This document shows, piece after piece, positions 42,101 through 50,915 of a DNA stretch of 64,000 bases. The notes below the pieces were generated by a model. That model saw nothing but the letters and a program-made list of their open reading frames with translations. It was not told where the DNA came from and searched no databases. The DNA is from Isoptericola peretonis (lineage in GTDB: Bacteria > Actinomycetota > Actinomycetes > Actinomycetales > Cellulomonadaceae), in the NCBI GenBank assembly GCA_023241745.1, contig JALQCY010000003.1, positions 643,426 through 707,425 on the forward strand, written 5' to 3'. The first letter of the stretch is position 1. Each line of letters starts with the position of its first letter. A program made the translations under genes and the position numbers.

Positions 42101-43369
42101 ATGACTGAGCACCAGAGTGACGGCAGCGAGCCGACCACCCGTCCCGACCAGAGCGCCGCGGGCCAGATGCGCGACGGCACGTCCGGCGTCGGGCGACGCA
42201 CCTTCATGACGTTGACGGGACTGGGCGCGGCGGGCACCGCCGTCGCGGGCGCGACGTCGGCCGCGGCGGCGCCGGCACCAGGTGGGGCGGCGTCGGCCGT
42301 CTCCGCCTCGCGCGGCCGGGAGCCGAGTCTGCGGTTCCGCAAGGACGGCACGTACACGATCGTGCAGTTCAACGACACCCAGGACGACGAGAAGATCGAC
42401 CGCCGCACGCTGGAGCTCATGCGCGCCGTGCTCGACGACGAGCGGCCGGACCTCGTGATCCTCAACGGCGACAACATCACCGGCGGCTGCGACACCCCGC
42501 TCGAGATGCGGCAGGCGATGAACAACGTGGCCCAGCCGATGGAGGAGCGGGGCGTCCCGTGGGCGATCACGTTCGGCAACCACGACGAGGACTCGACGCC
42601 CTCCAGCGGGGTGGACGAGGCGCAGATGCTCGCCTTCTACCGGTCGTACCGTCACAACGTGAACGGCCCGACCGCGAAGGGCGTGACCGGGCAGGGCAAC
42701 TCGCACCTGCTGATCGACGGCACGAACGGCCGTCCCGCGTTCAACGTGTGGCTGCTCGACTCGGGCCGGTACGCGCCGAGCGCGATCGACGGGCAGAACC
42801 TCACCGGCTATCCCACGTGGGACTGGGTGCGGATGGACCAGGTCGACTGGTACTACCGCACGTCGGTCGAGCTGGAGAGGCGCTACCGCCGCGCGATCCC
42901 GTCCCTCATGTTCATCCACATCCCCCTGTGGGAGTACCGGTTCATGTGGTTCGGCTCCGTCGACGGCCGCACCGCCGCCGACCACGAGCGCGGCGTCGCG
43001 CGCCACGGCATCGTGGGGGAGCGCAACGAGGAGGAGTGCCCCGGCCCGTTCAACTCCGGGCTGTTCGCCGCCGTCCAGCACCGCGGCGACGTCAAGGGCA
43101 TCTTCTGCGGCCACGACCACGTGAACACGTACGCGGGCAACTACTACGGCGTCATGCTGGGCTACGCCGGCAACACCGGGTTCGGCACCTACGGGCTGAG
43201 CGGCGCGGAGCGCAACCGCCTGCGGGGCGCGCGCGTGTACCGCCTGGACGAGTCGGTGGACGGCGTGCTCGTCGACACCACGATGCGCTTCGCGTCGGAG
43301 TTCGGCATCGACCTCACCGCCGACGACCAGTGGACGGAGCCGCTCCCGCTGCCGGCGGCGAGGGGCTGA
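42101..43369 (+). CDS. Tat-exported metallophosphoesterase
   Basis: Protein of 422 residues. A 30-residue polar leader precedes the twin-arginine motif GRRTFMTLTGLGAAG near 32-46 and an AAAAPAP cleavage zone. The calcineurin-like domain runs from about 85: first metal motif FNDTQDD (Gln replaces the common His), then LNGDNITGG, TFGNHDEDS, FIHIPLWEY and FCGHDHVN near 342. It probably hydrolyses phosphomono- or diesters outside the cell with a di-metal centre. TACGTT (42088-42093) lies 7 bases before the ATG, a leaderless arrangement. Stands alone, convergent with the PH-domain gene. Confidence 0.86.
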   Translation: MTEHQSDGSEPTTRPDQSAAGQMRDGTSGVGRRTFMTLTGLGAAGTAVAGATSAAAAPAPGGAASAVSASRGREPSLRFRKDGTYTIVQFNDTQDDEKIDRRTLELMRAVLDDERPDLVILNGDNITGGCDTPLEMRQAMNNVAQPMEERGVPWAITFGNHDEDSTPSSGVDEAQMLAFYRSYRHNVNGPTAKGVTGQGNSHLLIDGTNGRPAFNVWLLDSGRYAPSAIDGQNLTGYPTWDWVRMDQVDWYYRTSVELERRYRRAIPSLMFIHIPLWEYRFMWFGSVDGRTAADHERGVARHGIVGERNEEECPGPFNSGLFAAVQHRGDVKGIFCGHDHVNTYAGNYYGVMLGYAGNTGFGTYGLSGAERNRLRGARVYRLDESVDGVLVDTTMRFASEFGIDLTADDQWTEPLPLPAARG

Positions 43370-43387
43370 GGACGGGCCAGGAGCAGG

Positions 43388-43921
43388 TCAGCGGCGTCGC
43401 GCGCGCGGCGGCTCGGACGGGGGCCACTCGCCGTCGTCCGAGCCGTCGTCGGCGCTGTGCAGCAGCTCCTGGAGCTGCACCTGCACCCGCTCGACGCGCG
43501 GCACGTCGCGCAGCACCATGCCCGCCTTCTCGGTGGCGTCGGAGACCTGCAGGGTGCCGCAGCCGAGCAGCCGGTCCAGGAGGTCCTTCTCGAGCGCGAC
43601 GTCGTTGATGCGGTACAGCGGGATGTCGCGCCCCACGCGGGTGACGATGCCCGACCGCATGGCGATGCGCCTGGTGGTGACGGTCCACGAGGTGGTGCGC
43701 CACTTCAGCCAGGGAACCAGCACCCACACGACGGCGACCACGGCGAGCAGGCCGAGCGCCACCCACCGGAGGACGTCGTCCATCGGGACGACGAACGAGA
43801 GCGCGGCGGCGACCAGCAGCACGAGGAGCAGCAGGAAGGGCCAGATCACGGCCTTCGGGTGCTCGTGCAGCTCCATGACCACACGCTCACCGTTGATGAG
43901 GTCGTCCTCGTTCAGCGCCAT
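43388..43921 (-). CDS. PH domain membrane protein (YdbS/YdbT-like)
   Basis: Protein of 177 residues: a short cytosolic start GERVVMELHEHPKAVIWP, two transmembrane helices (about 28-48 and 52-70), then a bacterial PH domain of the bPH2 type (TSWTVTTRRIAMRSGIVTR near 80) ending near 155, then a charged tail. Such proteins are linked to membrane stress or lipid sensing; no substrate is known. ATG 43921 is preferred because MALNEDDLI matches the family start; ATG 43930 is possible. Confidence 0.78.
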   Translation of the reverse strand: MALNEDDLINGERVVMELHEHPKAVIWPFLLLLVLLVAAALSFVVPMDDVLRWVALGLLAVVAVVWVLVPWLKWRTTSWTVTTRRIAMRSGIVTRVGRDIPLYRINDVALEKDLLDRLLGCGTLQVSDATEKAGMVLRDVPRVERVQVQLQELLHSADDGSDDGEWPPSEPPRARRR

Positions 43922-43964
43922 GGCGCACATGCTGCCAGAGAAGAGGCGCCCCTCGGCCCGCCGG

Positions 43965-44603
43965 TCAGACGTGGGGCGGCAGGTTCCAGCCCTCGATGGT
44001 CCGCAGGTCGTGGCCGTACCCGAGCTGGCAGATCGCGGCGGTGCCGAGCTCCAGTCGCGAGCCGAAGCGCGCGTCGATACCGAGCCACGCGGTGGCCAGC
44101 ACCCGCAGCAGGTGGCCGTGGGCCACCGCCAGCACGTTCCCCCCGTCGCGGAGGGTGGCGTCGGCGCGCTCGGTGAAGCGGCGGGCGCGGGCGGCGACCT
44201 CCTCCAGGAGCTCCCCGGGGCGGCCGTCCCCGTGCCCCGGGTCGGGCGGCAGCACGCGCACGCCGTCGTCGAAGATCTGGAACTCGTGGCCCAGCAGGGC
44301 GGAGGCGTCCGCGCTGGACCGGCCGTCGACGGGCCCGTAGTCCCACTCGGCCAGGTCGGGGTCCACGACGGCGTCCGGGTACCCGGAGAGGACGGCGGTG
44401 CGGCGAGCGCGCTCGAGCGGCGAGGTGTAGACGGCGGCGAACGTGATCCCGGCCAGGGCGCGCCCCGCCGTCCGGGCCTGTTCGTCGCCGGCCGAGGTGA
44501 GCGGGATGTCGGTGCGGCCCGTGTGCTGCCCGCTCACGCTCCACTCGGTCTCGCCGTGGCGCAGCAGCACCAGCTGGGGGTCCTTGCTCGGCACGAGAGG
44601 CAT
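43965..44603 (-). CDS. Histidine phosphatase family protein
   Basis: Protein of 212 residues of the phosphoglycerate-mutase-like branch 1. Catalytic LLRHGETEW near 13-21 (phospho-accepting His), Arg in SPLERARRTA near 61-70, and second His in AVAHGHLLRVLA near 160. The WDYGPVDG motif near 88 is typical of actinobacterial acid phosphatases acting on sugar phosphates. The start lies 6 bases after GATGCT (minus strand), which suggests a leaderless message. Confidence 0.85.
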   Translation of the reverse strand: MPLVPSKDPQLVLLRHGETEWSVSGQHTGRTDIPLTSAGDEQARTAGRALAGITFAAVYTSPLERARRTAVLSGYPDAVVDPDLAEWDYGPVDGRSSADASALLGHEFQIFDDGVRVLPPDPGHGDGRPGELLEEVAARARRFTERADATLRDGGNVLAVAHGHLLRVLATAWLGIDARFGSRLELGTAAICQLGYGHDLRTIEGWNLPPHV

Positions 44604-44746
44604 GGTCCGAGCATCGCCCAGGCCTGCGACGACGGCACGCGGAGGTGCCTGTGGACCGGCTGTCCAGGTTCCGTCCAGAGTTCGCTAGGGTGACGTCGCC
44701 GTCACACGACCCTCACATCTTCGTCACCCTCACCTCGGGAGACCGC

Positions 44747-45211
44747 GTGCTCGTCTTCGTCCTCATCGGCTCGGCAGGGATGCTCCTGCTGCTCGTCTCG
44801 CTCCTCGTGGGCGACCTGGTCGACCTCGGCGACGGTGCGCTGTCGGGCACGTCGCTCGGCGTCGGCGCGGTCGTCTTCGGTGCCGTGGGCACGATCGTCG
44901 TCGCCAACGACCTCGCCCCGTGGATCGCGTACGTGGCCTCCGCGGTCGTCGGCGTCCTGGCCGTCGTCCTAGCGCAGGTGCTGGTCCGGCGGCTCGCGTC
45001 GAGCGACGACGGCGTCGCCGTCTCGCTCGTGGGCGCGCACGGCACGGCGACCACGGACGTGACGGCGGCCTCCGGCGAGGTCTCCCTCGACGTCCCGAGC
45101 GAGCTCGAGCGCCGCCTCGCACGCTCCGACGAGCCCATCGCCGCAGGGTCGCGCGTGGTGGTGCTCGAACACTCCGGGTCCACCGTGCGGGTCGGCCCGC
45201 ACACCCGCTGA
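44747..45211 (+). CDS. NfeD-like membrane protein
   Basis: Short NfeD protein of 154 residues: three transmembrane helices (about 3-25, 32-50, 55-75) and a C-terminal OB-fold-like domain (VSLVGAHGTATTDV near 85; SRVVVLEHSGSTVRVGP near 130). NfeD proteins regularly pair with flotillins in membrane microdomains, and a flotillin gene follows 40 bases later. The start is GTG 44747 because CGGGAG precedes it; the frame is open upstream without coding character. Confidence 0.8.
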   Translation: MLVFVLIGSAGMLLLLVSLLVGDLVDLGDGALSGTSLGVGAVVFGAVGTIVVANDLAPWIAYVASAVVGVLAVVLAQVLVRRLASSDDGVAVSLVGAHGTATTDVTAASGEVSLDVPSELERRLARSDEPIAAGSRVVVLEHSGSTVRVGPHTR

Positions 45212-45251
45212 CCTCCCCTCGACCGGAAGGAGACGCGCTCCGGCGCGCACC

Positions 45252-46727
45252 ATGTTCGACTCGTCCGACAGCAGCTTCATCACCACGATCGCGGTGCTCG
45301 CCCTCGTGGTGGCGTTCCTCGCGGTGTGCATCTTCGTGGCCCAGCGCATCCGCCGGGTCCCGCCGAACCAGGCCCTCGTCATCGTCGGCCGCGGTGCCGG
45401 CAAGAAGGAGTCCGCCGCCCAGAGCCAGCGCGTCGTCATCGGCGGTCGCACGTTCGTCTGGCCGATCCTGCAGCAGGGGTTCGCGATCTCCCTCGAGCAG
45501 CGTCAGATCGGCATCACCGTCGAGGGCGTCGACAAGAACCGCATCAAGATCGCGATCAAGGCGTCGATCAACTTCAAGGTGCGGGGTGACGACGAGGGCG
45601 TGCGCCGCGCGGCCCAGCGCTTCCTGTCCCAGCAGGAGATGCTCACCGAGATCATCAAGGAGTCCCTCGAGGGATCGCTGCGCTCCATCGTCGGCGACAT
45701 GACGATCGAGCAGATCATCTCCGACCGCAAGGGCCTCTCGGACCGCGTGGTCGAGTCGACCAAGACCGACCTGGCCGAGCAGGGCCTCCAGGTCGACCTG
45801 CTCAACATCTCCGACATCTCGACGCCGGGATCGGAGTACCTCGCGAACCTCGGTCGTGCCGAGGGCGCCCGCGCGCTCCAGGTCGCGGAGGTCTCCGAGG
45901 CGGAGGCCCGCCGGGTGTCCGAGTTCGCCGTCATCGAGGCGGCCGAGCAGATCGCCGAGCGGCAGAAGGCGCTCGACCTCAAGAAGGCCGTCATCAAGGC
46001 GGACACCGACCGCGCGAACGCCGAGGCGGAGGCCGCCGGCCAGCTCGCCCGCGCCGAGCAGGACCGCCTCGTCGCGCAGCAGGAGCGCGAGGCGCTCGCC
46101 GAGCAGGCCCGCGTGACGCAGGAGCGCCTGGACATCGAGATCCGCAAGCCGGCCGAGGCGAAGGCCTACGCCGAGGTGCAGGAGGCCACCGCCCGCCGCG
46201 ACGCGGCGAACGCCGCCACCGAGGCGGACGCGTTCAAGCGCACCACCATCGCCGAGGCGAACAAGACGGCGGCCATCCAGGACGCGGAGGCCTCCGCCGC
46301 GGCGGTCCGCCGCGCCGGCGAGGCGGAGCGCGACCGGCAGATCGCCCTGGCCGCCGGCATCAAGGCGGAGGGCGAGGCCAAGGCCTTCGCCGTCGAGGCC
46401 GAGGGCCGCGCCGAGGCCGTCGCCACGGACGCCAAGGCCGAAGCGCTCAAGAAGTACGGCGAGGCCGCGCTGGTGCAGGAGCTCATCGAGCGGCTGCCCG
46501 AGATCGTCCGGGCCGCGGCCGAGCCGATCGGCTCGATCCAGGGCATGACGATCGTCTCCACGGACGGGGCCTCGGCGGTCACCAAGACCGTCGCCTCCGT
46601 GCTCGGCGAGGGGCAGGGCGTCGTCAAGCAGCTCACCGGGGTGGACATCCACCAGCTCATCGCCGGGATCGCCGGCTCCCAGCTGACGACGCCCGACGCG
46701 TCGAAGGACGCCGCGCCGCTGAACTGA
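45252..46727 (+). CDS. Flotillin-like SPFH/band 7 protein
   Basis: Protein of 491 residues. One N-terminal membrane segment (about 10-30), the SPFH domain (about 40-215) and a long Ala/Glu coiled coil (about 215-400) with AEAxAxA repeats typical of flotillins, ending in a hydrophobic oligomerisation tail. It forms large assemblies that organise membrane microdomains. GGAAGGAGACG lies upstream of the ATG but somewhat far. It pairs with the NfeD gene, and a good terminator follows at 46769-46800. Confidence 0.9.
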   Translation: MFDSSDSSFITTIAVLALVVAFLAVCIFVAQRIRRVPPNQALVIVGRGAGKKESAAQSQRVVIGGRTFVWPILQQGFAISLEQRQIGITVEGVDKNRIKIAIKASINFKVRGDDEGVRRAAQRFLSQQEMLTEIIKESLEGSLRSIVGDMTIEQIISDRKGLSDRVVESTKTDLAEQGLQVDLLNISDISTPGSEYLANLGRAEGARALQVAEVSEAEARRVSEFAVIEAAEQIAERQKALDLKKAVIKADTDRANAEAEAAGQLARAEQDRLVAQQEREALAEQARVTQERLDIEIRKPAEAKAYAEVQEATARRDAANAATEADAFKRTTIAEANKTAAIQDAEASAAAVRRAGEAERDRQIALAAGIKAEGEAKAFAVEAEGRAEAVATDAKAEALKKYGEAALVQELIERLPEIVRAAAEPIGSIQGMTIVSTDGASAVTKTVASVLGEGQGVVKQLTGVDIHQLIAGIAGSQLTTPDASKDAAPLN

Positions 46728-46768
46728 CACGCCGCCGGCACCGGCCGGGCGTTGCGACGCACGACACG

Positions 46769-46800
46769 CCCCGTCGCGGGAATCGTCTCCCGCGGCGGGG
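46769..46800 (+). terminator. Terminator after the NfeD-flotillin pair
   Basis: Thirteen-base-pair stem (46769-46781 with 46788-46800, one G-U pair) and a 6-base loop ATCGTC, followed by TGTT. It lies 42 bases after the flotillin stop and ends 13 bases before the next start. Confidence 0.75.
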
Positions 46801-46813
46801 TGTTCGCCTGGGC

Positions 46814-47491
46814 GTGACTGCTCTCGAGCCCGCCCCCCTCAAGGTCGACGTCTGGTCGGACGTCGCGTGCCCCTGGTGCTACATCGGCAAGCGCCGCTTC
46901 GAGACCGCGCTGCAGCGGATCGCGGAGCGTGACGGCACCGCCCCGGAGGTGGAGATCGAGTATCACTCGTTCGAGCTCTCGCCCGACACCCCCGTGGACT
47001 TCGACGGCACCGCCACGGAGTTCCTCGCCGACCACAAGGGCATCCCGCTGGAGACGGCCCAGCAGATGCAGGACCAGGTGACGACGCTGGCCGCCGCCGA
47101 GGGCCTGACCTACCGGATGGACCAGGTCCGCCACACCAAGACGCTCAAGGCGCACGAGCTGCTGCACCTCGCCAAGGCGTTCGGCAAGCAGTCGGAGATG
47201 AAGGAGCGGCTGCTGCGCGCGTACTTCACCGAGGGTGAGCACGTGGGGCGCGTCGAGGACCTCGCGGACCTCGCGGCGGAGGTCGGGCTGGAGCGTGAGG
47301 CGGTGGTCATCGCGCTGAACGCCGGCACCTACGCGGAGGCCGTCGCGGACGACATGGCGCGCGCCCGGGCGTACGGCATCAACGGCGTCCCGTTCTTCGT
47401 GCTCGACGGCCGCTACGGCGTGTCCGGCGCGCAGGACCCGGACGTCTTCGTCCAGGTGCTCGACCAGGTCAGGTCGGAGAGCGCCGCCTGA
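46814..47491 (+). CDS. DsbA-family (FrnE-type) thiol oxidoreductase
   Basis: Cytosolic thioredoxin-fold protein of 225 residues without a signal peptide. Active site CPWC at 19-22, helical insertion (about 65-170) and the cis-Pro loop NGVPFFVLDG near 192-201. FrnE-like proteins act as disulfide isomerases or polyketide-tailoring enzymes and help in oxidative or metal stress. GTG start with no ribosome site, directly after a terminator, so probably leaderless. A hairpin terminator follows. The small Cys-motif ORF downstream could be a partner; this is speculative. Confidence 0.85.
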   Translation: MTALEPAPLKVDVWSDVACPWCYIGKRRFETALQRIAERDGTAPEVEIEYHSFELSPDTPVDFDGTATEFLADHKGIPLETAQQMQDQVTTLAAAEGLTYRMDQVRHTKTLKAHELLHLAKAFGKQSEMKERLLRAYFTEGEHVGRVEDLADLAAEVGLEREAVVIALNAGTYAEAVADDMARARAYGINGVPFFVLDGRYGVSGAQDPDVFVQVLDQVRSESAA

Positions 47492-47495
47492 CGAG

Positions 47496-47531
47496 GCGCA
47501 TCTCACAGCGCCAGCCCTGGCAGTGAGACGC
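47496..47531 (+). terminator. Hairpin terminator after the DsbA-family gene
   Basis: Imperfect stem: GCG, TCTCAC (47501-47506) and GCCAG (47510-47514) pair with CTGGC (47517-47521), GTGAGA (47523-47528) and CGC. It begins 5 bases after the stop. There is no T tract, as is common in high-GC actinobacteria. Confidence 0.6.
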
Positions 47532-47632
47532 GGTATCACCGAGAATCGAGGCCTCGCCCGCACCGTCGCGGGCACGCCGCGGGGCGGCCCACAGGCCCAC
47601 GACCGCGGCGACGAGGCCCACGGAGGAGGATC

Positions 47633-47809
47633 ATGAACGACGCCATCTCGTCCCGCTCGATCGCCAACCCTCGCCGCACCACGCTCGTGTCGCTCAGTGC
47701 GGCCGAGGCCGCGGCGCCCCACCACGGCGCCGGCGACGAACGCCCGCTGCAGCTGCTGGGCGACGACGGCGCCGTCTGCGTGGACGGCGTGTGCGCGCTG
47801 CCCGAGTGA
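47633..47809 (+). CDS. Small protein with C-terminal CVDGVC motif
   Basis: Short frame of 58 codons with a strong ribosome site (GGAGGAGGA ending 2 bases before the ATG). The N-terminal half is Ser/Arg-rich; the C-terminal half holds HHGAGDERPLQLLGDDG and ends in VCVDGVCALPE, with two Cys separated by four residues. I do not know a named family. The closing Cys pair and nearby His pair suggest metal binding or a redox role. It lies between the DsbA-type gene and a convergent glycosylase gene. The ribosome site and base composition by codon position support a real gene. Confidence 0.6.
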   Translation: MNDAISSRSIANPRRTTLVSLSAAEAAAPHHGAGDERPLQLLGDDGAVCVDGVCALPE

Positions 47810-47842
47810 AGCGCGCCGGAGTGACGGCTCCGCCGGTATGAC

Positions 47843-48805
47843 TCAGAACGCGCGGTAGTCCGCGATCGACAGCCGCGGGCCCCGGCGCGGGGCCTGCGGC
47901 CTGCGGTCGAGGAACAGCAGCCGCACCACGCGGTGCCGGTGGGGAGCGTAGGGCGCTAGGAGGCGCAGCATCCCCTCGTCGTCGGTGCGCTCCCCGGTCA
48001 GCGCCCAGCCGACCGCGGCGGCCAGGTGGAAGTCGCCCACCGAGACGGCGTCCGCGTCGCCGAAGGCGCGCTGCGCCACCTCGGCCGACGTCCACACCCC
48101 CACCCCGGGCACCTTCTCGAGGCGGGCGCGCGCCTCGTCGGCGGGCATCCCCGCCGCGTCCTCGAGCCGCGCCGCGACCTGCGCGCACCGCACCGCCGTC
48201 GCCGCGCGGCGCGGGTCGACCCCCGCGCGGTGCCAGTCCCACGTCGGGACGGCGGCCCACGCCTGAGCCGACGGCACCACGCGCATCCCCTCCGGGCCGG
48301 GACCCGGCGCGGGGGAGCCGTGCCGGGACACGAGCCACCGCCACGCCCGGTGCGCCGTGACGACCTGCACCTTCTGCTCGAGCACCGCCGGCACCAGGGC
48401 CTCCAGCACGCGCCCGCTGCGGCACATCCGCAGCCCAGCCGCACGCCGCACCGCGTCGCGCGCCTGCGGCGGCGGCGTGAACGTTGTGGCGTCGTCGGCC
48501 TCGCCGAGCAGGTGCGGCAGCCCGTCGGCCGCCTCCCGCGACCCGGGCCCCCAGTGCTGCGCGACGACGGTGGCCCGTCCGGTGGCGACGAGCCGCTGCG
48601 TGACGGGCCCGCTGCGCACCAGCGTCGTCCGCCAGAAGGCGCCGTCCGGGGTGCGCCGGAACGTCGGGTCGTACGCGCCGTGCCGCAGGGGGGCGAGCGT
48701 CAGCCCGAGGTCGACCGGGTGGTCGGAGGAGTGCTCGACCGTGACGTCGGCGCTCGGCGCGGTGGCCGACGGGGCGTCGAGGACGGTCGTGTCGGTGTCA
48801 GTCAA
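47843..48805 (-). CDS. DNA-3-methyladenine glycosylase 2 (AlkA-like HhH-GPD) protein
   Basis: Protein of 320 residues with the helix-hairpin-helix glycosylase core: EQKVQVVTAHRAWRWLVSRHG near 155-175, hairpin LEKVPGVGVWTSAEVAQRAFG near 240, and the catalytic Asp in VSVGDFHLA about 10 residues on. It should excise alkylated bases. The start is uncertain: no ATG or GTG lies between the RNase H stop and the conserved region, so TTG 48805, which overlaps that stop, is chosen. An ATG at 48913 would add 36 Arg/Pro residues that look like the RNase H frame read out of phase. Confidence 0.75.
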   Translation of the reverse strand: MTDTDTTVLDAPSATAPSADVTVEHSSDHPVDLGLTLAPLRHGAYDPTFRRTPDGAFWRTTLVRSGPVTQRLVATGRATVVAQHWGPGSREAADGLPHLLGEADDATTFTPPPQARDAVRRAAGLRMCRSGRVLEALVPAVLEQKVQVVTAHRAWRWLVSRHGSPAPGPGPEGMRVVPSAQAWAAVPTWDWHRAGVDPRRAATAVRCAQVAARLEDAAGMPADEARARLEKVPGVGVWTSAEVAQRAFGDADAVSVGDFHLAAAVGWALTGERTDDEGMLRLLAPYAPHRHRVVRLLFLDRRPQAPRRGPRLSIADYRAF

Positions 48806-49424
48806 AGAGGGTTCCGAGCTCCCACCCGCTGTCGCTCCGTGCGGCGCCGACGGGCTCCCGGACGGGCGCCGAGGCCGCCCGCGACCTGCGCGCGGCCGAC
48901 TCAGGCACCTCACCGGGCGCTGCGTCGCCCGCGACCGGCTCGCCCTGACCCGCGTCGGCGGTCAGGAGGAGCTGGTCGACGCCCCCACGGCCGGCCGCCC
49001 AGTCCTGCGCGGCCAGGCCGGCGAGCTGGTCGGCCCGCTCGTTGAACGGGTTGCCGACGTGGCCGCGCACCCAGCGGAACCGGACCGGACCCCCGCGGCC
49101 GGTGATGGCTCGGTCGATCGACTGGATCAGGTCGAGGTTCTTCACCGCCCCGCCGGACGCGGTCCGCCAGCCCTTGCGCTTCCATCCGTGGATCCACTCC
49201 GACGCGCACCGGATCGCGTACTGGGAGTCCGACTCGATGAGGAGCGGCTCCTCGCCAGGATGGGCCTCGATCGCCCGGAGCAGAGCAGTGAGCTCCGCGA
49301 CCTGATTGGTTCCCGAGGCGGCGCCGCCGGAGTCGAAGCGCCCACCCTCGTGGGCGATCCACGCCCAGCCGATCGCGCCGCCGGGGTTGCGGAGGCACGA
49401 GCCGTCAGTGCTGACAATGATCAC
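48798..49424 (-). CDS. rnhA: Ribonuclease HI
   Basis: Protein of 208 residues. The RNase H fold occupies about 1-145 with the four acidic residues in VSTDGSCLRNPGG (Asp7), NQVAELTALLRAIE (Glu), LIESDSQYAI (Asp) and NERADQLAGLAA (Asp). GNPFNERADQ and VRGHVG are family marks. It removes RNA from RNA-DNA hybrids. About 60 disordered C-terminal residues (Ala/Arg/Pro-rich) extend beyond standard length. GTG start at 49424. The glycosylase gene follows with an 8-base overlap, so the two DNA-maintenance genes look coupled. Confidence 0.9.
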   Translation of the reverse strand: MIIVSTDGSCLRNPGGAIGWAWIAHEGGRFDSGGAASGTNQVAELTALLRAIEAHPGEEPLLIESDSQYAIRCASEWIHGWKRKGWRTASGGAVKNLDLIQSIDRAITGRGGPVRFRWVRGHVGNPFNERADQLAGLAAQDWAAGRGGVDQLLLTADAGQGEPVAGDAAPGEVPESAARRSRAASAPVREPVGAARSDSGWELGTLFD

Positions 49425-49679
49425 GCCGGAGTCCCCTAGTGTCCGAGCCCCTGGTGTTCCGCTCGCGACCGCCCGTCCTGGCCGCCCGCGAACTGCGCCC
49501 GGGCAACCCCCGCGCGCCGTCCCTATTGTGCCCCGAGCCGGTGACACTCGGGGCCCCGTCCACACCCCGGCCCGTCGGGCACCGGCTGCGGACGTCCGAA
49601 ACCCGAGGAGCGACGCCCCGGAAGCGGGCACGGCACCGACCGGAACCCACGGGCGCCCCGCGGCGGCGATCATGACGGC

Positions 49680-50864
49680 ATGGACGACGGCACAGCCATG
49701 CCCGCGCACGACCGACCCGCCCGCCGGCCCGCGGACGTGCGGCGGTGGCGCCGGTACCTCGCCGACGAGCGGGCCGAGGCGGCCACCTACCGTGACCTCG
49801 CCAGCCGCCGCACGGGCGAGGAGCGCGCGATCCTCCTCGCGCTCGCCGAGGCCGAGAAGCGGCACGAGACGCACTGGCTCGACCTGCTGGGGGACGACGT
49901 CGGGCACCCTCTGCGGGGCGACCTGCGCACCCGCATGCTCGGCGCCCTCGCCCGGCGGTTCGGCGGGGTCTTCGTGCTCGCCCTCGCGCAGCGGGCCGAG
50001 GCCCGCTCCACCTACGACCGCGAGGAGTACGCGACGGCCGCCATGGCCGCCGACGAGCAGATCCACGAGGAGGTCGTGCGCGCGCTCGCCACCCGCGGTC
50101 GCCAGCGGATGTCGGGCACGTTCCGCGCCGCCGTCTTCGGCGCCAACGACGGCCTGGTCTCTAACCTGGCGCTCGTGCTCGGCATCGGCGCCTCGGGCGT
50201 CTCGTCGCAGACCGTGCTCCTCACCGGCGTGGCCGGGCTGCTCGCCGGGGCGCTGTCCATGGGCGCCGGAGAGTTCGTGTCGGTGCGCTCGCAACGGGAG
50301 CTCCTCGAGGCGTCCACCCCCGACCCGAAGAGCGCCACCGTGCTGCCGCACCTCGACGTCGACGCGAACGAGCTGGCCCTCGTCTACCGCGCGCGGGGCC
50401 TGTCGCCCGACGAGGCGCAGGGCCGCGCCGACCGCGTCCTCGCGGGGCTCGCCGCGACCGGGTCGCTGGCGCAGGGGGCGCTGCACCATCGCGACGTCGA
50501 CCCGCCGACCGGTGCCGGTTCCCCCGGCTCCGACGACCCTGCCGACCCCGACGCGGCGGCTGAGCGCGAGGCCGACCTCGAGACGCACGGGACCGCGTGG
50601 GGAGCCGCCATCTCCAGCTTCTGCTTCTTCGCGTCGGGCGCACTCGTCCCCGTGCTGCCGTACCTGCTGGGACTCACCGGCGGCCAGGCGATCCTGGTGG
50701 CAGGCGTGCTCGTCGGGCTGTCGCTGCTGGTCACGGGGGCCATCACCGGGCTGCTCTCCGGCACCTCGCCGTGGACCCGGGCGCTCCGCCAGCTCGCCAT
50801 CGGGTTCGGCGCGGCCGCCGTCACCTACGGGCTCGGGCTGCTCTTCGGCACGACGGTGGCCTGA
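49680..50864 (+). CDS. Ferritin-like/VIT1 fusion (MbfA-like metal transporter)
   Basis: Protein of 394 residues. An N-terminal ferritin-like helical domain (about 18-145) carries the Glu/His pairs DERAEAATYRDL, AEAEKRHETHW and ADEQIHEEVVRAL expected for an iron site. The VIT1/CCC1 transporter part starts at GANDGLVSNLALVLGIG near 157 and ends with three helices near 305-390. Membrane-bound ferritin MbfA exports iron and protects against peroxide; Mn export is also known in the VIT1 group. ATG 49680 lies 6 bases past a GATCAT box; ATG 49698 is possible. The preceding 255-base region shows no other feature. Confidence 0.85.
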   Translation: MDDGTAMPAHDRPARRPADVRRWRRYLADERAEAATYRDLASRRTGEERAILLALAEAEKRHETHWLDLLGDDVGHPLRGDLRTRMLGALARRFGGVFVLALAQRAEARSTYDREEYATAAMAADEQIHEEVVRALATRGRQRMSGTFRAAVFGANDGLVSNLALVLGIGASGVSSQTVLLTGVAGLLAGALSMGAGEFVSVRSQRELLEASTPDPKSATVLPHLDVDANELALVYRARGLSPDEAQGRADRVLAGLAATGSLAQGALHHRDVDPPTGAGSPGSDDPADPDAAAEREADLETHGTAWGAAISSFCFFASGALVPVLPYLLGLTGGQAILVAGVLVGLSLLVTGAITGLLSGTSPWTRALRQLAIGFGAAAVTYGLGLLFGTTVA

Positions 50865-50915
50865 GGTCGCGCCCGAGACCTCGCGCGCTCTGGTTGCATA
50901 GCGGTTGCTCGGGCG

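Noticed and set aside
39692..43120. Open frame of 1142 codons on the minus strand
   Set aside because: It is antisense to pcaD, pcaC, the DUF222/HNH gene and the phosphoesterase gene, is Arg/Gly/His-rich and matches no family; long antisense frames are expected at this GC content.
48806..48913. Longer N-terminus for the glycosylase from ATG 48913
   Set aside because: The extra 36 residues are Arg/Pro/Gly-rich and read antiphase through the RNase H coding region.
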